Counted from the stretch's first letter, positions 52,365-63,250 are shown. The stretch is DNA of 64,000 nt from Xanthomonas sacchari (GCF_040529065.1 NZ_CP132343.1:1674001-1738000); one strand, 5' to 3'. The notes: a model not told the origin generated them from the letters alone. Numbers and translations: made by a program.

Positions 52365-53210
52365 TCAGCGCACCAACCGCGCCAGCGCCTGCCCCAGCTG
52401 CACCGGCGATTCCGCCTTCAGCGCCGGGTCGAACGCGGCCACGCCCGGCGGCAGCAGCACGATCACCGTGGAGCCATAGTTGAAGCGCGCCATCTCCTCG
52501 AACCGCTGCAGGGTGATGCCCTTGCCGCGCCAATCCTTGCGGGTGATGCGGTCGGCGTAGCGCGGGATCTCCACGCCGCTCCACACGGTTTCCACGCCGG
52601 ATACCAGCAGCGCGCCGACCATCACCGACACCATCGGGCCGAAGTCGGTGTCGAAATGGCAGACCAGGCGCTCGTTGCGCGCGAACAGGCGCGGCACGCT
52701 GCGTACCGCGTCGGTGCCGACGCTGAACAGCCGTCCCGGCACGTGCACGGTTTCGCGCAGGGTGCCGGTCCACGGCATGTGCACGCGGTGGTAGTCGCGC
52801 GGCGACAGGTACACGGTGGCGTACAGGCCATTGGCGAACGGCACCGCCGCGGCGTCGTCGCCGAGCAGTTCGGCGGCGGTGAACGACTGGCCCTTGGCCT
52901 GGAAGATGCGCCCGTCCTCGATCCGGCCGAGCTGACTGATGCGCCCGTCGGCCGGCATCAGCAGCGTCTGCATGTCGGGATCGGCGACGCGCGCACCCGG
53001 CTTCAGCGCTCGGGTGAAGAAGGCATTGAAGGTCGGGTAGGCGGTCGCGTCCGATTGCGCCGCCTCGCTCAGGTCCACGCCGAAGCGGCGCACCACCGTG
53101 TCGATCAGCCACTGCTTCAGTCCGGGCCGCGACGAATAGGCCAGGCGCCGCGCCAGCGAGGACAGCAGCCGGTGCGGCAGCACGTAGGTCAGGCGGGTGG
53201 TCAGGCTCAT
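52365..53210 (-). CDS. psd: Phosphatidylserine decarboxylase proenzyme
   Basis: 281 residues. This inner-membrane enzyme makes phosphatidylethanolamine. The [11 protein letters not shown] region, MPADGRISQ, and YHRVHMPW are family hallmarks. Autocleavage to alpha and beta chains occurs before Ser247, in NYGST, where the usual LGST has Tyr for Leu. The beta/alpha boundary leaves 35 residues for the pyruvoyl chain, as in other bacteria. Its ATG overlaps the SCO gene stop by 4 bp (ATGA). Confidence 0.92.
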   Translation of the reverse strand: MSLTTRLTYVLPHRLLSSLARRLAYSSRPGLKQWLIDTVVRRFGVDLSEAAQSDATAYPTFNAFFTRALKPGARVADPDMQTLLMPADGRISQLGRIEDGRIFQAKGQSFTAAELLGDDAAAVPFANGLYATVYLSPRDYHRVHMPWTGTLRETVHVPGRLFSVGTDAVRSVPRLFARNERLVCHFDTDFGPMVSVMVGALLVSGVETVWSGVEIPRYADRITRKDWRGKGITLQRFEEMARFNYGSTVIVLLPPGVAAFDPALKAESPVQLGQALARLVR

Positions 53211-53857
53211 GGGGCGGTGGCCTTGGTCAGGGCCTGCAGGTCGGCGGCGATCGCGGCGGCATCGAACGGCGGGCGGATCAGCCCGGCCTGGCGGCCCTGC
53301 GGATCGAGTACCGCGATCGCGGCGGAGTGGTCCATGCTGTAGTCGTTGGGGTTCTCGGCGTAATGCTTGCCCGGCACCTTCTGGAACACGAAGCCCAGCG
53401 CGGTGGCGAAGCGCTCCAGCTCGGGCACGTCGGCGGTGGCGGCGATGGTGTCCTTGTGGAAGGCGTGCGCGTATTCGCCGAGCCGCGGCAGGGTGTCGCG
53501 CTGCGGGTCGACCGAGACGAACAACACGCGCGGGCGCAGCGTGTCCGGCAGCGTCTCCCATTGCTTCTGCGCGCGCGCCAGGTCGGCCAGGGTGGTCGGG
53601 CACACGTCCGGGCAGGCGGTGAAGCCCAGGAACACCAGGGTCCAGTGGCCCTTGAGTTCACCCGGCACCAGCGGCGTGCCGTCGGTCTGGCGCAGATGGA
53701 AGTCGGGCAGGGGCCGCGGCTGCGGGTACATGCGCACCGTGCGGGTCTCCGGCCAGGCCGGGGCGGCGCTGCCGCCGAAGTACTTCTGGGCCAGCAGCAG
53801 CCCCAGGCCGGCGGCCAGGGCAACCACCAGGACGATGCCGAAGGTGCGGTTGAACAT
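53207..53857 (-). CDS. SCO1/SenC family copper chaperone
   Basis: 216 residues. An N-terminal membrane anchor or signal ([19 protein letters not shown]) precedes a thioredoxin-like domain. Copper site: CPDVCP (Cys82, Cys86) and the conserved His in [13 protein letters not shown] proteins deliver copper to cytochrome c oxidase CuA in the periplasm. The gene is coupled to psd by a 4-bp overlap, an arrangement without obvious functional link. Cytochrome oxidase genes are absent from the window. Confidence 0.92.
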   Translation of the reverse strand: MFNRTFGIVLVVALAAGLGLLLAQKYFGGSAAPAWPETRTVRMYPQPRPLPDFHLRQTDGTPLVPGELKGHWTLVFLGFTACPDVCPTTLADLARAQKQWETLPDTLRPRVLFVSVDPQRDTLPRLGEYAHAFHKDTIAATADVPELERFATALGFVFQKVPGKHYAENPNDYSMDHSAAIAVLDPQGRQAGLIRPPFDAAAIAADLQALTKATAP

Positions 53858-53902
53858 ACTGATTTCCCATGCAACGAACGCTCATCATAGCGGCCGGGCC
53901 TC

Positions 53903-53908
53903 TATAAT
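53903..53908 (+). promoter_or_regulatory. Candidate -10 element for prmB
   Basis: TATAAT, exact sigma-70 -10 consensus, 29 bp before the prmB ATG and in the 79-bp divergent gap with the SCO gene. No clear -35 box. Confidence 0.45.
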
Positions 53909-53936
53909 CGGGGGCCGAATTGCCTTGCCTGTTGCC

Positions 53937-54863
53937 ATGACTGCCGACGCGGCCGCCGAACTCCACACGATCATCGACCTGATCCGCTACGGCACCAGCC
54001 GTTTCAACGCCGCCGGGCTGAGCTTCGGCCACAGCTACGACAACGCCCTGGACGAGGCCACGCAGCTGGTGCTGCACGCGCTGCACCTGCCGCACGACCT
54101 CGGCCCGGCCTACGGCAGCGCGCGGGTCACCACACCGGAGAAGGCGCAGGTGCTGGCGCTGTTCGAGCGCCGCATCGCCGAGCGCATCCCCGCCGCCTAC
54201 CTCACCGGCGAGGCCTGGTTCGCCGGGCTGAGCTTCAAGAGCGATGCGCGCGCACTGGTGCCGCGTTCGCCGATCGCCGAGCTGATCGAGGCCGGCTTCG
54301 AGCCGTGGCTGGCCGGACGCCCGGTCGAGCGCGCACTGGACCTGTGCACCGGCTCGGGCTGCATCGCCATCGCCATGGCCCACTACAACCCGAACTGGCA
54401 GGTGGACGCGGTCGACATCAGCGACGAGGCGCTGAGCCTGGCCGCCGAGAACAAGGAGCGTCTGCTGGCCGACAACGTCGAACTGGTCAAGTCCGACCTG
54501 TTCGCCGGCCTAGGCGGGCGCTGCTACGAGCTGATCGTGACCAATCCGCCCTACGTCACCCACGCCGAGACCGACGCGCTGCCGCCGGAGTACGCGCACG
54601 AGCCGGAGCTGGGCCTGCGCGCGGGCGACGACGGGCTGGACCTGGCGCTGAAGATCCTGCGCGATGCGCCGGCGCACCTGAGCGAGGACGGCCTGCTGAT
54701 CTGCGAGGTCGGCGAGTCCGAGCGCGCGCTGGCGCAGCTGCTGCCGGAAGTGGATTTCGCCTGGGTCGAGTTCAAGGTCGGGCAGATGGGCATCTTCGCG
54801 GTGGAGCGCAGCGAACTGCTCGCGCACCACGCGCGCATCGCCGCGCTGGCCGCGGACCGGTGA
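53937..54863 (+). CDS. prmB: Ribosomal protein L3 N5-glutamine methyltransferase
   Basis: 308 residues. SAM-dependent methylation of a glutamine of ribosomal protein L3. Motif I is [13 protein letters not shown], and the catalytic NPPY is in [12 protein letters not shown] near residue 203. The N-terminal helical domain has [15 protein letters not shown] and [13 protein letters not shown], typical of PrmB rather than PrmC. It is directly upstream of aroC (10 bp), an order conserved in many gammaproteobacteria. Confidence 0.93.
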   Translation: MTADAAAELHTIIDLIRYGTSRFNAAGLSFGHSYDNALDEATQLVLHALHLPHDLGPAYGSARVTTPEKAQVLALFERRIAERIPAAYLTGEAWFAGLSFKSDARALVPRSPIAELIEAGFEPWLAGRPVERALDLCTGSGCIAIAMAHYNPNWQVDAVDISDEALSLAAENKERLLADNVELVKSDLFAGLGGRCYELIVTNPPYVTHAETDALPPEYAHEPELGLRAGDDGLDLALKILRDAPAHLSEDGLLICEVGESERALAQLLPEVDFAWVEFKVGQMGIFAVERSELLAHHARIAALAADR

Positions 54864-54873
54864 CGCAAGCGAT

Positions 54874-55977
54874 ATGAGCGCGAACAGTTTCGGCAAGCTG
54901 CTGACCGTCACCACCTTCGGCGAATCGCACGGGCCGGCGATCGGCTGCGTGGTCGATGGCTGCCCGCCCGGGCTGGAGCTGGACGCCAGCGAATTCGCCC
55001 ACGACCTGCAGCGCCGCGCCACCGGCAAGAGCCGGCACACCTCGGCGCGGCGCGAGGCCGACGCCATCGAGATCCTGTCCGGGGTCTACGAAGGCCGCAC
55101 CACCGGCACTCCGATCGGCCTGCTGATCCGCAACACTGACCAGCGCAGCAAGGACTACACCGACATCGCCCGGCAGTTCCGCCCTGGCCATGCCGACTAC
55201 AGCTACTGGCAGAAGTACGGCATCCGCGATCCGCGTGGCGGCGGGCGCTCGTCGGCACGCGAGACCACCATGCGCGTGGCCGCCGGCGTCATCGCCAAGA
55301 AGTGGCTGGCGCAGCGCTACGGCGTGCGCGTGCGCGGCTACCTGTCGCAGCTCGGGCCGCTGCTGCCGCAGGGCTTCGCCTGGGACGCGGTGGAGGACAA
55401 CGCGTTCTTCTGGCCGCACGCGCCGCAGGTGCCGGAGCTGGAGGCGTACATGGATGCGCTACGCAAGTCCGGCGATTCGATCGGCGCGCGCGTGACCGTG
55501 GTCGCCGACGGCGTACCGGCCGGCTGGGGCGAGCCGATCTACGGCAAGCTCGACGGCGAACTGGCCGCGGCGATGATGAGCATCAACGCGGTCAAGGGCG
55601 TGGAGATCGGCGACGGCTTCGCCGCGGTGACCCAGAAGGGCACCGAGCACCGCGACCTGATCGCGCCGGACGGCTTCCAGTCCAACCATGCCGGCGGCGT
55701 GCTCGGCGGCATCGCTACCGGCCAGCCCCTCGTCGTCTCGGTGGCGTTCAAGCCCACCTCCAGCCTGCGCCTGCCTGGCGCCACGGTGGACGTGGACGGG
55801 CAGGTCGTGGACGTGATCACCACCGGCCGCCACGACCCCTGCGTCGGCATCCGCGCTACCCCGATCGCCGAGGCGATGATGGCATTGGTGCTGATGGACC
55901 AGGCGCTGCGCCACCGCGCGCAATGCGGCGACGTCGGCACGGTGACCCCGCGCATCCCCGGCGGTGGCGATGGCTGA
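54874..55977 (+). CDS. aroC: Chorismate synthase
   Basis: 367 residues. This FMN-dependent enzyme makes chorismate from EPSP, the last step of the shikimate pathway. Signatures: [34 protein letters not shown]-like [25 protein letters not shown] and [28 protein letters not shown]. Full length. It overlaps the next gene by 8 bp. Confidence 0.96.
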   Translation: MSANSFGKLLTVTTFGESHGPAIGCVVDGCPPGLELDASEFAHDLQRRATGKSRHTSARREADAIEILSGVYEGRTTGTPIGLLIRNTDQRSKDYTDIARQFRPGHADYSYWQKYGIRDPRGGGRSSARETTMRVAAGVIAKKWLAQRYGVRVRGYLSQLGPLLPQGFAWDAVEDNAFFWPHAPQVPELEAYMDALRKSGDSIGARVTVVADGVPAGWGEPIYGKLDGELAAAMMSINAVKGVEIGDGFAAVTQKGTEHRDLIAPDGFQSNHAGGVLGGIATGQPLVVSVAFKPTSSLRLPGATVDVDGQVVDVITTGRHDPCVGIRATPIAEAMMALVLMDQALRHRAQCGDVGTVTPRIPGGGDG

Positions 55978-57007
55978 GTCACTGCCGCGGGTGTGGGTCA
56001 GCCAGCCGCTGTTCGACGACGTCGTCGCACGGCTCGGCGAGTATTGCGCGCTGACCACCACCGCGGACGTGACCCGGTATTCGCCGCAGGATCTGGCCGC
56101 CGCACTGGCGCCGCTGGACGGCGCCCTCGTCACCCTCAACGAACGCATCGGCGCCGCCGAGATCGCCGGCGCGCCGCGGCTGCGCGCCATCGCCAACGTC
56201 GGCGTCGGCTACAACAATCTGGACCTGGACGCGCTCAGCGCGGCCGGCATCGTCGCGACCAACACCCCCGACGTGCTCACCGAGACCACCGCCGATCTCG
56301 GCTTCGCCCTGTTGATGGCCGCCGCGCGGCGCGTCGGCGAGGCCGAGCGCTGGCTGCGTGCGGGGCAGTGGCAGCAGTGGTCGTTCCAGACCATGCTCGG
56401 CGCCGATGTCCACGGCAGCACGCTCGGCATCCTTGGCATGGGTCGCATCGGCCAGGCCATCGCGCGCCGCGCCGCCGGCTTCTCGATGCGCGTGCTGTAC
56501 CACAACCGCAGTCGTCTGCCGGACGAGGTGGAACGCGCGCATCGCGCCGAGTACGTGGGCTTCGACGCGTTGCTGGCACGCGCCGACCACCTGCTGCTGG
56601 TGCTGCCGTACAGCGCGCAATCGCACCACATCGTCGACGCCGCGGCGCTGGCGAAGATGCGGCCGACCGCGACGCTGGTGAACATCGCCCGCGGCGGCCT
56701 GGTCGATGAAGTCGCACTGGCCGACGCGCTGGCCAATGGGCGCCTGGCCGCCGCCGGACTGGACGTGTTCGAAGGCGAGCCGGCGATCCGTCCGGAGCTG
56801 CTGGCGCTGCGCAACGTGGTGCTGACCCCGCACATCGGCAGCGCCAGCGTGGCCACGCGCCGTGCGATGGTGGCGCTGGCGGTGGACAACCTGCTCGCCG
56901 CGCTGGGCATCGGCGCCGACGCCGGACGCCCGCCCAATGCGCTGAACCTGGACGCGATCGCCGCGGCCGGTGGCGGCGCGCGGGCGATCGCGGACAAAAA
57001 ACGATAG
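55970..57007 (+). CDS. D-isomer-specific 2-hydroxyacid dehydrogenase
   Basis: 345 residues. Rossmann NAD(P) motif [14 protein letters not shown], with the catalytic Arg in NIARGG, Glu in FEGEP, and His in LTPHIGSAS. It resembles glyoxylate/hydroxypyruvate reductase (GhrB/GyaR-like). The substrate is not fixed by sequence. The start is taken at the ATG at 55970, overlapping aroC by 8 bp. It is probably part of the prmB-aroC operon. Confidence 0.88.
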   Translation: MAESLPRVWVSQPLFDDVVARLGEYCALTTTADVTRYSPQDLAAALAPLDGALVTLNERIGAAEIAGAPRLRAIANVGVGYNNLDLDALSAAGIVATNTPDVLTETTADLGFALLMAAARRVGEAERWLRAGQWQQWSFQTMLGADVHGSTLGILGMGRIGQAIARRAAGFSMRVLYHNRSRLPDEVERAHRAEYVGFDALLARADHLLLVLPYSAQSHHIVDAAALAKMRPTATLVNIARGGLVDEVALADALANGRLAAAGLDVFEGEPAIRPELLALRNVVLTPHIGSASVATRRAMVALAVDNLLAALGIGADAGRPPNALNLDAIAAAGGGARAIADKKR

Positions 57008-57107
57008 GGAGCCTGCGGCGCCGCGCGCGACGCGCACGGCAGGTTCCCCGAATCCACGTGGCAGTGCGGCTGTTCCTCCCCTTCTTTTTCTGCGGATCGA
57101 ATCTTCC

Positions 57108-58133
57108 ATGAGCAATGCAACCCGTCGTTTCAACGTCGCCGTCGTCGGCGCCACCGGTGCCGTCGGCGAAACCATGCTGAGCATCCTCGCCGAGCGCGAT
57201 TTCCCCGTCGCCACGCTGTACCCGCTGGCCTCCGAGCGCTCGGCCGGCGGCCAGGTCGAGTTCAAGGGCCAGAAGGTCACCGTGCTCGACCTGGCGACCT
57301 TCGATCCGAGCGGCGTGGACATCGCGCTGTTCTCCGCCGGCGGCGGCATCTCCAAGGAATACGCGCCGAAGTTCGCCGCGGCCGGCGCGGTGGTGATCGA
57401 CAACTCCTCGACCTTCCGCTACGACGACGACGTGCCGCTGGTGGTGTCGGAGGTCAATCCGCACGCGCTGAAGAACCGTCCGCGCGGCATCGTCGCCAAT
57501 CCCAACTGCTCGACCATGCAACTGATGCCGGTGCTGGCGCCGATCCACAAGGAATACGGCATCGAGCGCATCAACGTGGCCACCTACCAGTCGGTATCCG
57601 GCGCCGGCCGCTCGGGCATGGAGGAACTGGGCAAGCAGACCGCGCAGTTGCTGGCGTTCCAGGACATCGAGCCGCAGAAGTTCCAGGCGCAGATCGCCTT
57701 CAACCTGATCCCGCACATCGACGACTTCCAGCCCAACGGCTACACCAAGGAAGAGATGAAGCTGGTGTGGGAGACGCAGAAGATCCTCGAGGACAGCAGC
57801 ATCCTGGTGAACCCAACCGCGGTGCGCGTGCCGGTGTTCTTCGGGCACTCGGAGGCGGTCAACATCGAGACCAAGCGCAAGATCACCGTCGAGCAGGCGC
57901 GCGCCCTGCTGGGCCAGGCGCCCGGCGTGGAAGTGGTGGACGAGCACAAGGCCGGCGGCTATCCGACCCCGGTGACCCATGCCTCGGGCAAGGACCCGGT
58001 GTTCGTCGGCCGCATCCGCGAGGACTTCTCGCACCCGCGCGGCCTCAACCTGTGGGTGGTGGCCGACAACATCCGCAAGGGCGCCGCGCTCAATGCGGTG
58101 CAGTTGGCCGAGCTGGTTGCCCAGGAGGGCTGA
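57108..58133 (+). CDS. asd: Aspartate-semialdehyde dehydrogenase
   Basis: 341 residues. Makes aspartate semialdehyde for lysine, DAP, threonine and methionine biosynthesis. NADP-binding GATGAVGETM near residue 15, catalytic Cys134 in NPNCSTMQL, and the later HSEAVNIETK with the active-site His. Matches the USG-1/type-II Asd of xanthomonads. The ATG at 57108 is used, with 100 bp upstream from the previous gene. A hairpin follows 33 bp after the stop. Confidence 0.95.
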   Translation: MSNATRRFNVAVVGATGAVGETMLSILAERDFPVATLYPLASERSAGGQVEFKGQKVTVLDLATFDPSGVDIALFSAGGGISKEYAPKFAAAGAVVIDNSSTFRYDDDVPLVVSEVNPHALKNRPRGIVANPNCSTMQLMPVLAPIHKEYGIERINVATYQSVSGAGRSGMEELGKQTAQLLAFQDIEPQKFQAQIAFNLIPHIDDFQPNGYTKEEMKLVWETQKILEDSSILVNPTAVRVPVFFGHSEAVNIETKRKITVEQARALLGQAPGVEVVDEHKAGGYPTPVTHASGKDPVFVGRIREDFSHPRGLNLWVVADNIRKGAALNAVQLAELVAQEG

Positions 58134-58165
58134 GATTCGGGAGTCGGGATCGGGGATTCGTAAGA

Positions 58166-58196
58166 GCCCCGCAGCGCCGTTTCGGCGCTGCGGGGC
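58166..58196. terminator. 14-bp stem hairpin after asd
   Basis: GCCCCGCAGCGCCG and its exact complement around a TTT loop, 33 bp past asd. There is no U-tract, so termination is plausible but not shown. Confidence 0.55.
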
Positions 58197-58315
58197 GCGG
58201 TATCTCCAGGCAATCACGCAACGGCCAGCGGCACATGCCCTGGCCGTTGTCGTATCCGGCGTCCCGCATCGTGTTGCGAAGACAGCACCGCGGGTGATGA
58301 TGACCGGCGCCCCCC

Positions 58316-58381
58316 GTAGGAGCGGCTTCAGCCGCGACGCAGCGTTCCCGGGAAAGCCGTCGCGGCTGAAGCCGCTCCTAC
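58316..58381. repeat. REP-like palindrome, GTAGGAGCGGCTTCAGCCGC type
   Basis: Perfect-arm palindrome (GTAGGAGCGGCTTCAGCCGC and complement) with an 18-base centre. A different family from the GTGGGAGGGACTTCAGTCCC type elsewhere in the window, though both share a CTTCAG core. Confidence 0.85.
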
Positions 58382-58479
58382 AGGACAAGGGGCGTTGCAG
58401 TACTTGCAGGTCACTGATCCCGCAAGCCGCTCGCGTACCCGCGAGCGCATGCCCCGCCGCTGCAATGCCCGCAACGAAT

Positions 58480-58504
58480 CCCCAATCCCAAATCCCAAAT
58501 CCCC
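58480..58504 (-). other. G-quadruplex-type motif upstream of fimV
   Basis: The minus strand has GGGG, GGG, GGG and GGGG tracts separated by ATTT/ATTT/ATT loops, ending 46 bp before the fimV start. A related three-tract G-run lies at 58140-58156 in the opposite orientation. Confidence 0.6.
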
Positions 58505-58549
58505 GCTTCATATATATTGATGGACATGACTCCAAGGGGCAGGGGCGGG

Positions 58550-60652
58550 ATGCGCCTACAACCACGTGTGTTCCATTGCCGCAGCGACGCTGCGGTGTCC
58601 GCCGCGCGCGGGCTGCGCCATGTCTGTCGCGCCGCCGCGGCGCTGCTGCTGCTGGCCTGCAGCCAGGCCGCGCTGGCGCTGGGCTTGGGCGATATTCGCG
58701 TGCTGTCCAAGCCGGGCGAGCCGTTCCTGGCCGAGATCCCGGTGATCTCCAACGAGCCGGGCGAACTGGAGCGGGCGCGGGTGGCGCTGGCCTCGCCGGC
58801 GACCTTCGCGCGGGTCGGACTGGAGCGCCCGCAAGGCCTGGTCAGCGATCTGCAGTTCCGTTTCACCCAGACCCGCAAGGGCCGCGCGGTGATCCAGGTC
58901 AGCAGCCGCATGCCGGTCGACGTGCCCTCGCTGAGCTTCCTGATCGAGGTCGATTGGGGCCAGGGGCGGCTGATCCGCGAGTATTCCGCGCTGATCGACG
59001 CACCGAATACCGCCGCGGCGATCGACGCGCCGGCGATCGATGCGCCGGCCGCGGCGCAGCCGTCCGACCGTATCGCCCGCGAAACGTCCACCGCGGCGCC
59101 AGTGCCTGCCGCCGCCGCGACGCCGGCGACGCCGAGTGCCAGGCCCGCCGCTGCGCCGCGTCCGGCGCCGGCCCCCACGGCCGCACCCGGCGATGCGCTG
59201 GCGCCGGTGCGCGCCGGGCAGACCCTGTCGCAGATCGCCGGGCAACTGGCGCGCGGCAACGGCCATTCGCTGGACCAGACCATGGTCGCGCTGTTGCGCG
59301 CCAATCCGGATGCCTTTATCCGCGGCAATCTCAACCTGCTCAAACAGGGCGCGGTGCTGCGCACCCCGCGTGAGGAGGACCTGGCCAGCCTGGATGCCGC
59401 CGCGGCCGAGGCCGTGGTGCGCGAGCAGGCGGCGCAATGGCGCCAGGCGCGCGCGCCGGTGCCGCAGCCGGCCCAGGCGCAGCAGGACGCGGCGACGGCG
59501 CAGGCCGCCGCCAAGCCGGCCGCCACGGCGCCAGCGGCCGCGTCCGGCGCGCGCCTGGAAATCGCGCCGGCGGTGCCGGCGACGCGCCGCGAGGCGGGAA
59601 CCAAGTCCGGCACCGGTGCCGGCGACGAAGGAGACATGGTGGCGACCCAACAATTGCAGCAGGCGCGCGAAGACCTCGCGGCACGCGATGCCGAGGTCCA
59701 GGAACTGCGCTCGCGGGTGGAGCAGCTCGAAAAGCTCAAGGCCCAGCAGCAGCAACTGATCGCGCTGAAGGACAGCGACCTGGCCGCGGCGCAGAAGCGC
59801 CTGGCCCAGGCCGGGAAGGCGGCGCCAGCGGCCGCGCCCGCGCAAGCTCCGGCCAATGACGGGTTCCCGCTGTGGCTGTGGGGCGGGCTGAGCCTGCTGG
59901 TGCTGGGCGTCGGTGCCTGGCTGCTGTCGCGCCGGCGCAAGCCTTCGCCGCTGCCTCCGTTGCCACGCGACGACGATGCCGCGCTGGCGGCGAGCGCCGC
60001 GGTGCCGGTGGTCGCGCACCGCGATGTCGATGCGCCGGAACTGCCGCCGCTGGAACCGGCCGAGCCGCTGGCCGAGGAGGAGGCGGTCGCTCGCGACCAC
60101 GAGGCGCTGGAGGACTGGGAGCGCGCCGACCATCTCGACCACGCTGCCGCCGATCACGCCGATCACGCCGATCACCACACCGCGCTCGACGACGACGCCT
60201 TCGAGCGCGTGCTGGCGCAGCAGTCGCTGCGCCAGGCGCCGGCCGATGCGCGGCTATCCGCGGACAACGACGACGTCCATTCCGCCGACGTGTCCGACGC
60301 CCATCCGGAGGTCGTCCCGGCCGTCGAGTCCGCGGCCGAGGCGGCCTGGAGGTCGCCGTCGCCGGTGGTCGCAGTGCCGACCAGCGACGCCCGTGCCGAC
60401 AGCGATGCCGGCGGTGGCCGCCAGGAGCCGACCTGGCACCAGCCGGTCGCGCCTGTGCCGGCACCCGCATCGGCACCGGCCGAAGCGCCGTCGCCGTATC
60501 CACCGGCGGGCCGCGAGCGCCTGGAACTGGCGGTGGCCTACATGGATCTGGGCGACAACGAGACCGCACGCACCTTGCTGACCGAGGTCGCGGCCAGCGG
60601 CGATCCGGCCGCGCGCGCCGAGGCGCTGCAGTTGCTGGGACGGCTGGACTGA
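58550..60652 (+). CDS. fimV: FimV-like peptidoglycan-binding inner-membrane protein
   Basis: About 700 residues. Signal peptide ([15 protein letters not shown]), FimV N-terminal domain ([20 protein letters not shown]), a LysM domain near residue 220 ([16 protein letters not shown]), Ala/Pro-rich linkers, a coiled coil at about 370-420, a single TM helix near 440 ([20 protein letters not shown]), and an acidic, His-rich cytosolic part ending in the conserved FimV C-terminal helices ([20 protein letters not shown]). FimV organises type IV pili and polar signalling (CyaB activation in Pseudomonas). The start is the ATG at 58550 with AGGGG 5 bp upstream; in-frame ATGs at 58520 and 58526 are possible. 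Confidence 0.9.
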   Translation: MRLQPRVFHCRSDAAVSAARGLRHVCRAAAALLLLACSQAALALGLGDIRVLSKPGEPFLAEIPVISNEPGELERARVALASPATFARVGLERPQGLVSDLQFRFTQTRKGRAVIQVSSRMPVDVPSLSFLIEVDWGQGRLIREYSALIDAPNTAAAIDAPAIDAPAAAQPSDRIARETSTAAPVPAAAATPATPSARPAAAPRPAPAPTAAPGDALAPVRAGQTLSQIAGQLARGNGHSLDQTMVALLRANPDAFIRGNLNLLKQGAVLRTPREEDLASLDAAAAEAVVREQAAQWRQARAPVPQPAQAQQDAATAQAAAKPAATAPAAASGARLEIAPAVPATRREAGTKSGTGAGDEGDMVATQQLQQAREDLAARDAEVQELRSRVEQLEKLKAQQQQLIALKDSDLAAAQKRLAQAGKAAPAAAPAQAPANDGFPLWLWGGLSLLVLGVGAWLLSRRRKPSPLPPLPRDDDAALAASAAVPVVAHRDVDAPELPPLEPAEPLAEEEAVARDHEALEDWERADHLDHAAADHADHADHHTALDDDAFERVLAQQSLRQAPADARLSADNDDVHSADVSDAHPEVVPAVESAAEAAWRSPSPVVAVPTSDARADSDAGGGRQEPTWHQPVAPVPAPASAPAEAPSPYPPAGRERLELAVAYMDLGDNETARTLLTEVAASGDPAARAEALQLLGRLD

Positions 60653-60863
60653 TGGCAGCAGGCGGCGCGCGGCGCGCTCGCCGCGGCCGTCCGGCCTGGA
60701 GCGGGGCGGCCCTGCGGCAGCGTGTCCCTGGGCGGCGGGCGCACGCCGAAGGCGCGTTCCCGGCCTGGCAGATGCAGTGCGGCGGCGTTGCTGGCGCCCC
60801 ACGTTGGCCCATGCACGCGTCGGCCGCAGCGCGCGCCGGCGCCGCACTGCAACGGAGGTCGCC

Positions 60864-61637
60864 ATGCGCTACGCGCTAGGCGTGGAGTACGACGGCAGCG
60901 AGTTCCAGGGCTGGCAGCAGCTCGGCGAGAGCGGCGGCCCCAGCGTGCAGGCGACGCTGCAGGCGGCGCTGTCGTCGGTGGCCGACGCCCCGGTGAGCGT
61001 GATCTGCGCCGGCCGCACCGATGCCGGTGTGCACGGCGAGTGCCAGGTGGTGCATTTCGATTGCGACGCGCCGCGCCCGGCGCGCGGCTGGATGCTGGGC
61101 GCCACCGCGCGGCTGCCGCCCTCGGTGTGCGTGCGCTGGTGCGTGCCGGTGGCCGACGACTTCCATGCGCGCTTCTCGGCCCGCGCCCGGCGCTACCGCT
61201 ACCGCCTGCTCAACCGCCAGGTGCGCCCGGCGCTGTACCGGCAGACCCTGAGCTGGGAGCGGCGGCCGCTGCAGGCCGAGGCCATGCACGTGGCGGCACA
61301 GGCGCTGCTGGGCGAGCAGGACTTCAGTGCCTTCCGCAGCGTGCAGTGCCAGGCGCTGCACGCGCGCCGCGAACTGCAGTCGATCGCGGTGACCCGCAGC
61401 GGCGAACTGGTCGAGATCCAGGTCCAGGCCAATGCATTCCTTCATCACATGGTGCGCAATATCGTTGGTTCCCTTGTCATGGTGGGATCGGGCGAAAAGC
61501 CGGTGTCCTGGATTGGCGAACTGCTCGCGGGACGCGACCGCCGCGTCGCCGGTCCGACGGCGCCGCCGCAGGGCCTGGTGTTCGTCGGTCCCCTCTATCC
61601 CGCCCATTGGACGCTTCCGGACGAGGTCACGCTATGA
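60864..61637 (+). CDS. truA: tRNA pseudouridine(38-40) synthase
   Basis: 257 residues. Catalytic Asp53 in [10 protein letters not shown]. The N-terminal [17 protein letters not shown] and the [15 protein letters not shown] motif are typical of TruA. ATG at 60864 with GGAGG 7 bp upstream. Overlaps trpF by 4 bp (ATGA). The 211-bp gap after fimV holds no gene. Confidence 0.95.
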   Translation: MRYALGVEYDGSEFQGWQQLGESGGPSVQATLQAALSSVADAPVSVICAGRTDAGVHGECQVVHFDCDAPRPARGWMLGATARLPPSVCVRWCVPVADDFHARFSARARRYRYRLLNRQVRPALYRQTLSWERRPLQAEAMHVAAQALLGEQDFSAFRSVQCQALHARRELQSIAVTRSGELVEIQVQANAFLHHMVRNIVGSLVMVGSGEKPVSWIGELLAGRDRRVAGPTAPPQGLVFVGPLYPAHWTLPDEVTL

Positions 61638-62296
61638 ATCGCACGCTGTATCGCACCCGCATCAAGTTCTGCGGCATGACCCGCGCCGGCGACATCCGCC
61701 TGGCAGGCGAGTTGGGCGTGGACTCGATCGGGTTCGTGTTCGCCCATGGCAGCCCGCGGCGCGTGGCGCCGGCCGAAGCGCGGGCCATGCGCCAAGCCGC
61801 CGCGCCGATGGTGGACGTGGTGGCGCTGTTCCGCGACAACCCCAAGGACGAGGTGCGCGAGGTGTTGCGCACGGTGCGTCCGACCCTGCTGCAGTTCCAT
61901 GGCGACGAGGACGACGGCTTCTGCCGCAGCTTCAATCTGCCGTACCTGAAGGCGGTGCCGATGGGCGGCGGCGAGGTGAATGCGCGCACCCTGCAGTTGC
62001 AGTATCCGAACGCGGCTGGCTTCCTGTTCGACAGCCACGCGCCCGGCGAGAGCGGTGGCTCGGGCAAGACCTTCGACTGGTCGCGGCTGCCGACCGGCCT
62101 GCACCGGCCGTTCCTGCTCGCCGGCGGCATCAATGGCGACAACGTATTCGACGCGATCATCGGCACCCTGCCGTGGGGCGTGGACGTGTCCAGCGGCATC
62201 GAGAGCCAGCCGGGCATCAAGGACGGCCACAAGATGCGCAAGTTCGTCGAGGAAGTGCGCCGCGCCGACTGCCACGAGTTGAACACCAACTGCTGA
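61634..62296 (+). CDS. trpF: Phosphoribosylanthranilate isomerase
   Basis: 220 residues. Tryptophan biosynthesis TIM barrel. [13 protein letters not shown] holds the catalytic Cys; GVDSIGFVF and the C-terminal [18 protein letters not shown] with the catalytic Asp and phosphate site complete the enzyme. Translationally coupled to truA by the ATGA overlap, as in Pseudomonas and Xanthomonas. Confidence 0.95.
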   Translation: MNRTLYRTRIKFCGMTRAGDIRLAGELGVDSIGFVFAHGSPRRVAPAEARAMRQAAAPMVDVVALFRDNPKDEVREVLRTVRPTLLQFHGDEDDGFCRSFNLPYLKAVPMGGGEVNARTLQLQYPNAAGFLFDSHAPGESGGSGKTFDWSRLPTGLHRPFLLAGGINGDNVFDAIIGTLPWGVDVSSGIESQPGIKDGHKMRKFVEEVRRADCHELNTNC

Positions 62297-62330
62297 GCGC
62301 GATGCGGCGCAATCGCCGGCGTCGCCGCGG

Positions 62331-63224
62331 TCAGCGCTGCAGTTCCTGCGTCAGCCACTGCGCCAGCGCGTCGACCCGCGGATCCTGCGCCTCGCGGCGC
62401 GTGCACAGCGCCCATTGCCCGCCGGTGTCGACGAAGCCCCACGGCGCCAGCAGGCGGCCATTGGCCAGGTCGTCGGCGACCAGCGGCTGCGGCGCGATCG
62501 CCACGCCGATCCCGGCCAGCGCTGCCTCCAGCAGGTAGTACAGGTGTTCGAAGCCGGTGCCGTAGCGCAACTGCGCCGGTGCCAGCCCCTGCGCCTCGGC
62601 CCAGGCCGGCCAGGCCTGCGGACGCGACACCGTATGCAGCAGCGGCAGCCCTTGCAGTGCCGCCGGCGCGGCCGCAGCCAGAGCCGGGGCCTGCGGCAGG
62701 GCGGGGCTGAGTACCGGGCCGATCCGCTCCGGCGCCAGCACCCGGACCTGCCAGTCCGCCAGCCACGGCGCCTGACCCAGCAGCAGCGCCGCGTCCAGGC
62801 CGTCCAGGTCGGCGGCGAAGTCGCCTTCGTGCGCGGACAGGTGCAGGGTCAGCGCCGGCAGGTCGCGCTGCAGCGCCTGCAGGCGCGGGATCATCCAGCG
62901 GGCCAGGATGCTGCCGGGGCAGCCCAGCACCAGCGCGGCCGGGCGCGCCGGGCGGCGCAACTCGGCCACCGCTTCGTGCAATTGCGCAAACGCCGCGCCG
63001 GCCGCCTCGCACAAGCGCGTGCCGGCCGCGGTCGGGCGGATGCCGCGGCCGTCGCGCTGCAGCAGCGGCAGCCCCAGTTCCTGCTCCAGCAGCCGTACCT
63101 GGCGGCTGACCGCGCCATGGGTCACGTGCAGTTCCGCCGCCGCGGCGCCGACGCCGCGCAGCCGCGCGGCGGCCTCGAACGCGCGCAAGGCGTTGAGCGA
63201 GGGCAGGCGGCGCAGGCTGGTCAT
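62331..63224 (-). CDS. LysR-family transcriptional regulator (TrpI/GcvA-like)
   Basis: 297 residues. N-terminal winged helix-turn-helix (LPSLNALRAFEAAARLRGVG, then LHVTHGAVSRQVRLLEQELG) and a LysR substrate-binding domain from about 90. The LPSLNALRAFEAAARL start resembles GcvA/TrpI-type regulators. Its divergent position against trpB suggests a TrpI-like role in controlling trpBA in response to indoleglycerol phosphate. This is inferred from context only. Confidence 0.87.
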   Translation of the reverse strand: MTSLRRLPSLNALRAFEAAARLRGVGAAAAELHVTHGAVSRQVRLLEQELGLPLLQRDGRGIRPTAAGTRLCEAAGAAFAQLHEAVAELRRPARPAALVLGCPGSILARWMIPRLQALQRDLPALTLHLSAHEGDFAADLDGLDAALLLGQAPWLADWQVRVLAPERIGPVLSPALPQAPALAAAAPAALQGLPLLHTVSRPQAWPAWAEAQGLAPAQLRYGTGFEHLYYLLEAALAGIGVAIAPQPLVADDLANGRLLAPWGFVDTGGQWALCTRREAQDPRVDALAQWLTQELQR

Positions 63225-63235
63225 GTGAGTTTTCC

Positions 63236-63250
63236 TGACGGGTCGTGTCA
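63236..63250. promoter_or_regulatory. Candidate LysR-type binding dyad
   Basis: TGACGGGTCGTGTCA is a TGAC-N7-GTCA inverted repeat just upstream of the LysR gene start and 72 bp before trpB. Shape and place suit a LysR-type regulator site. Confidence 0.5.
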
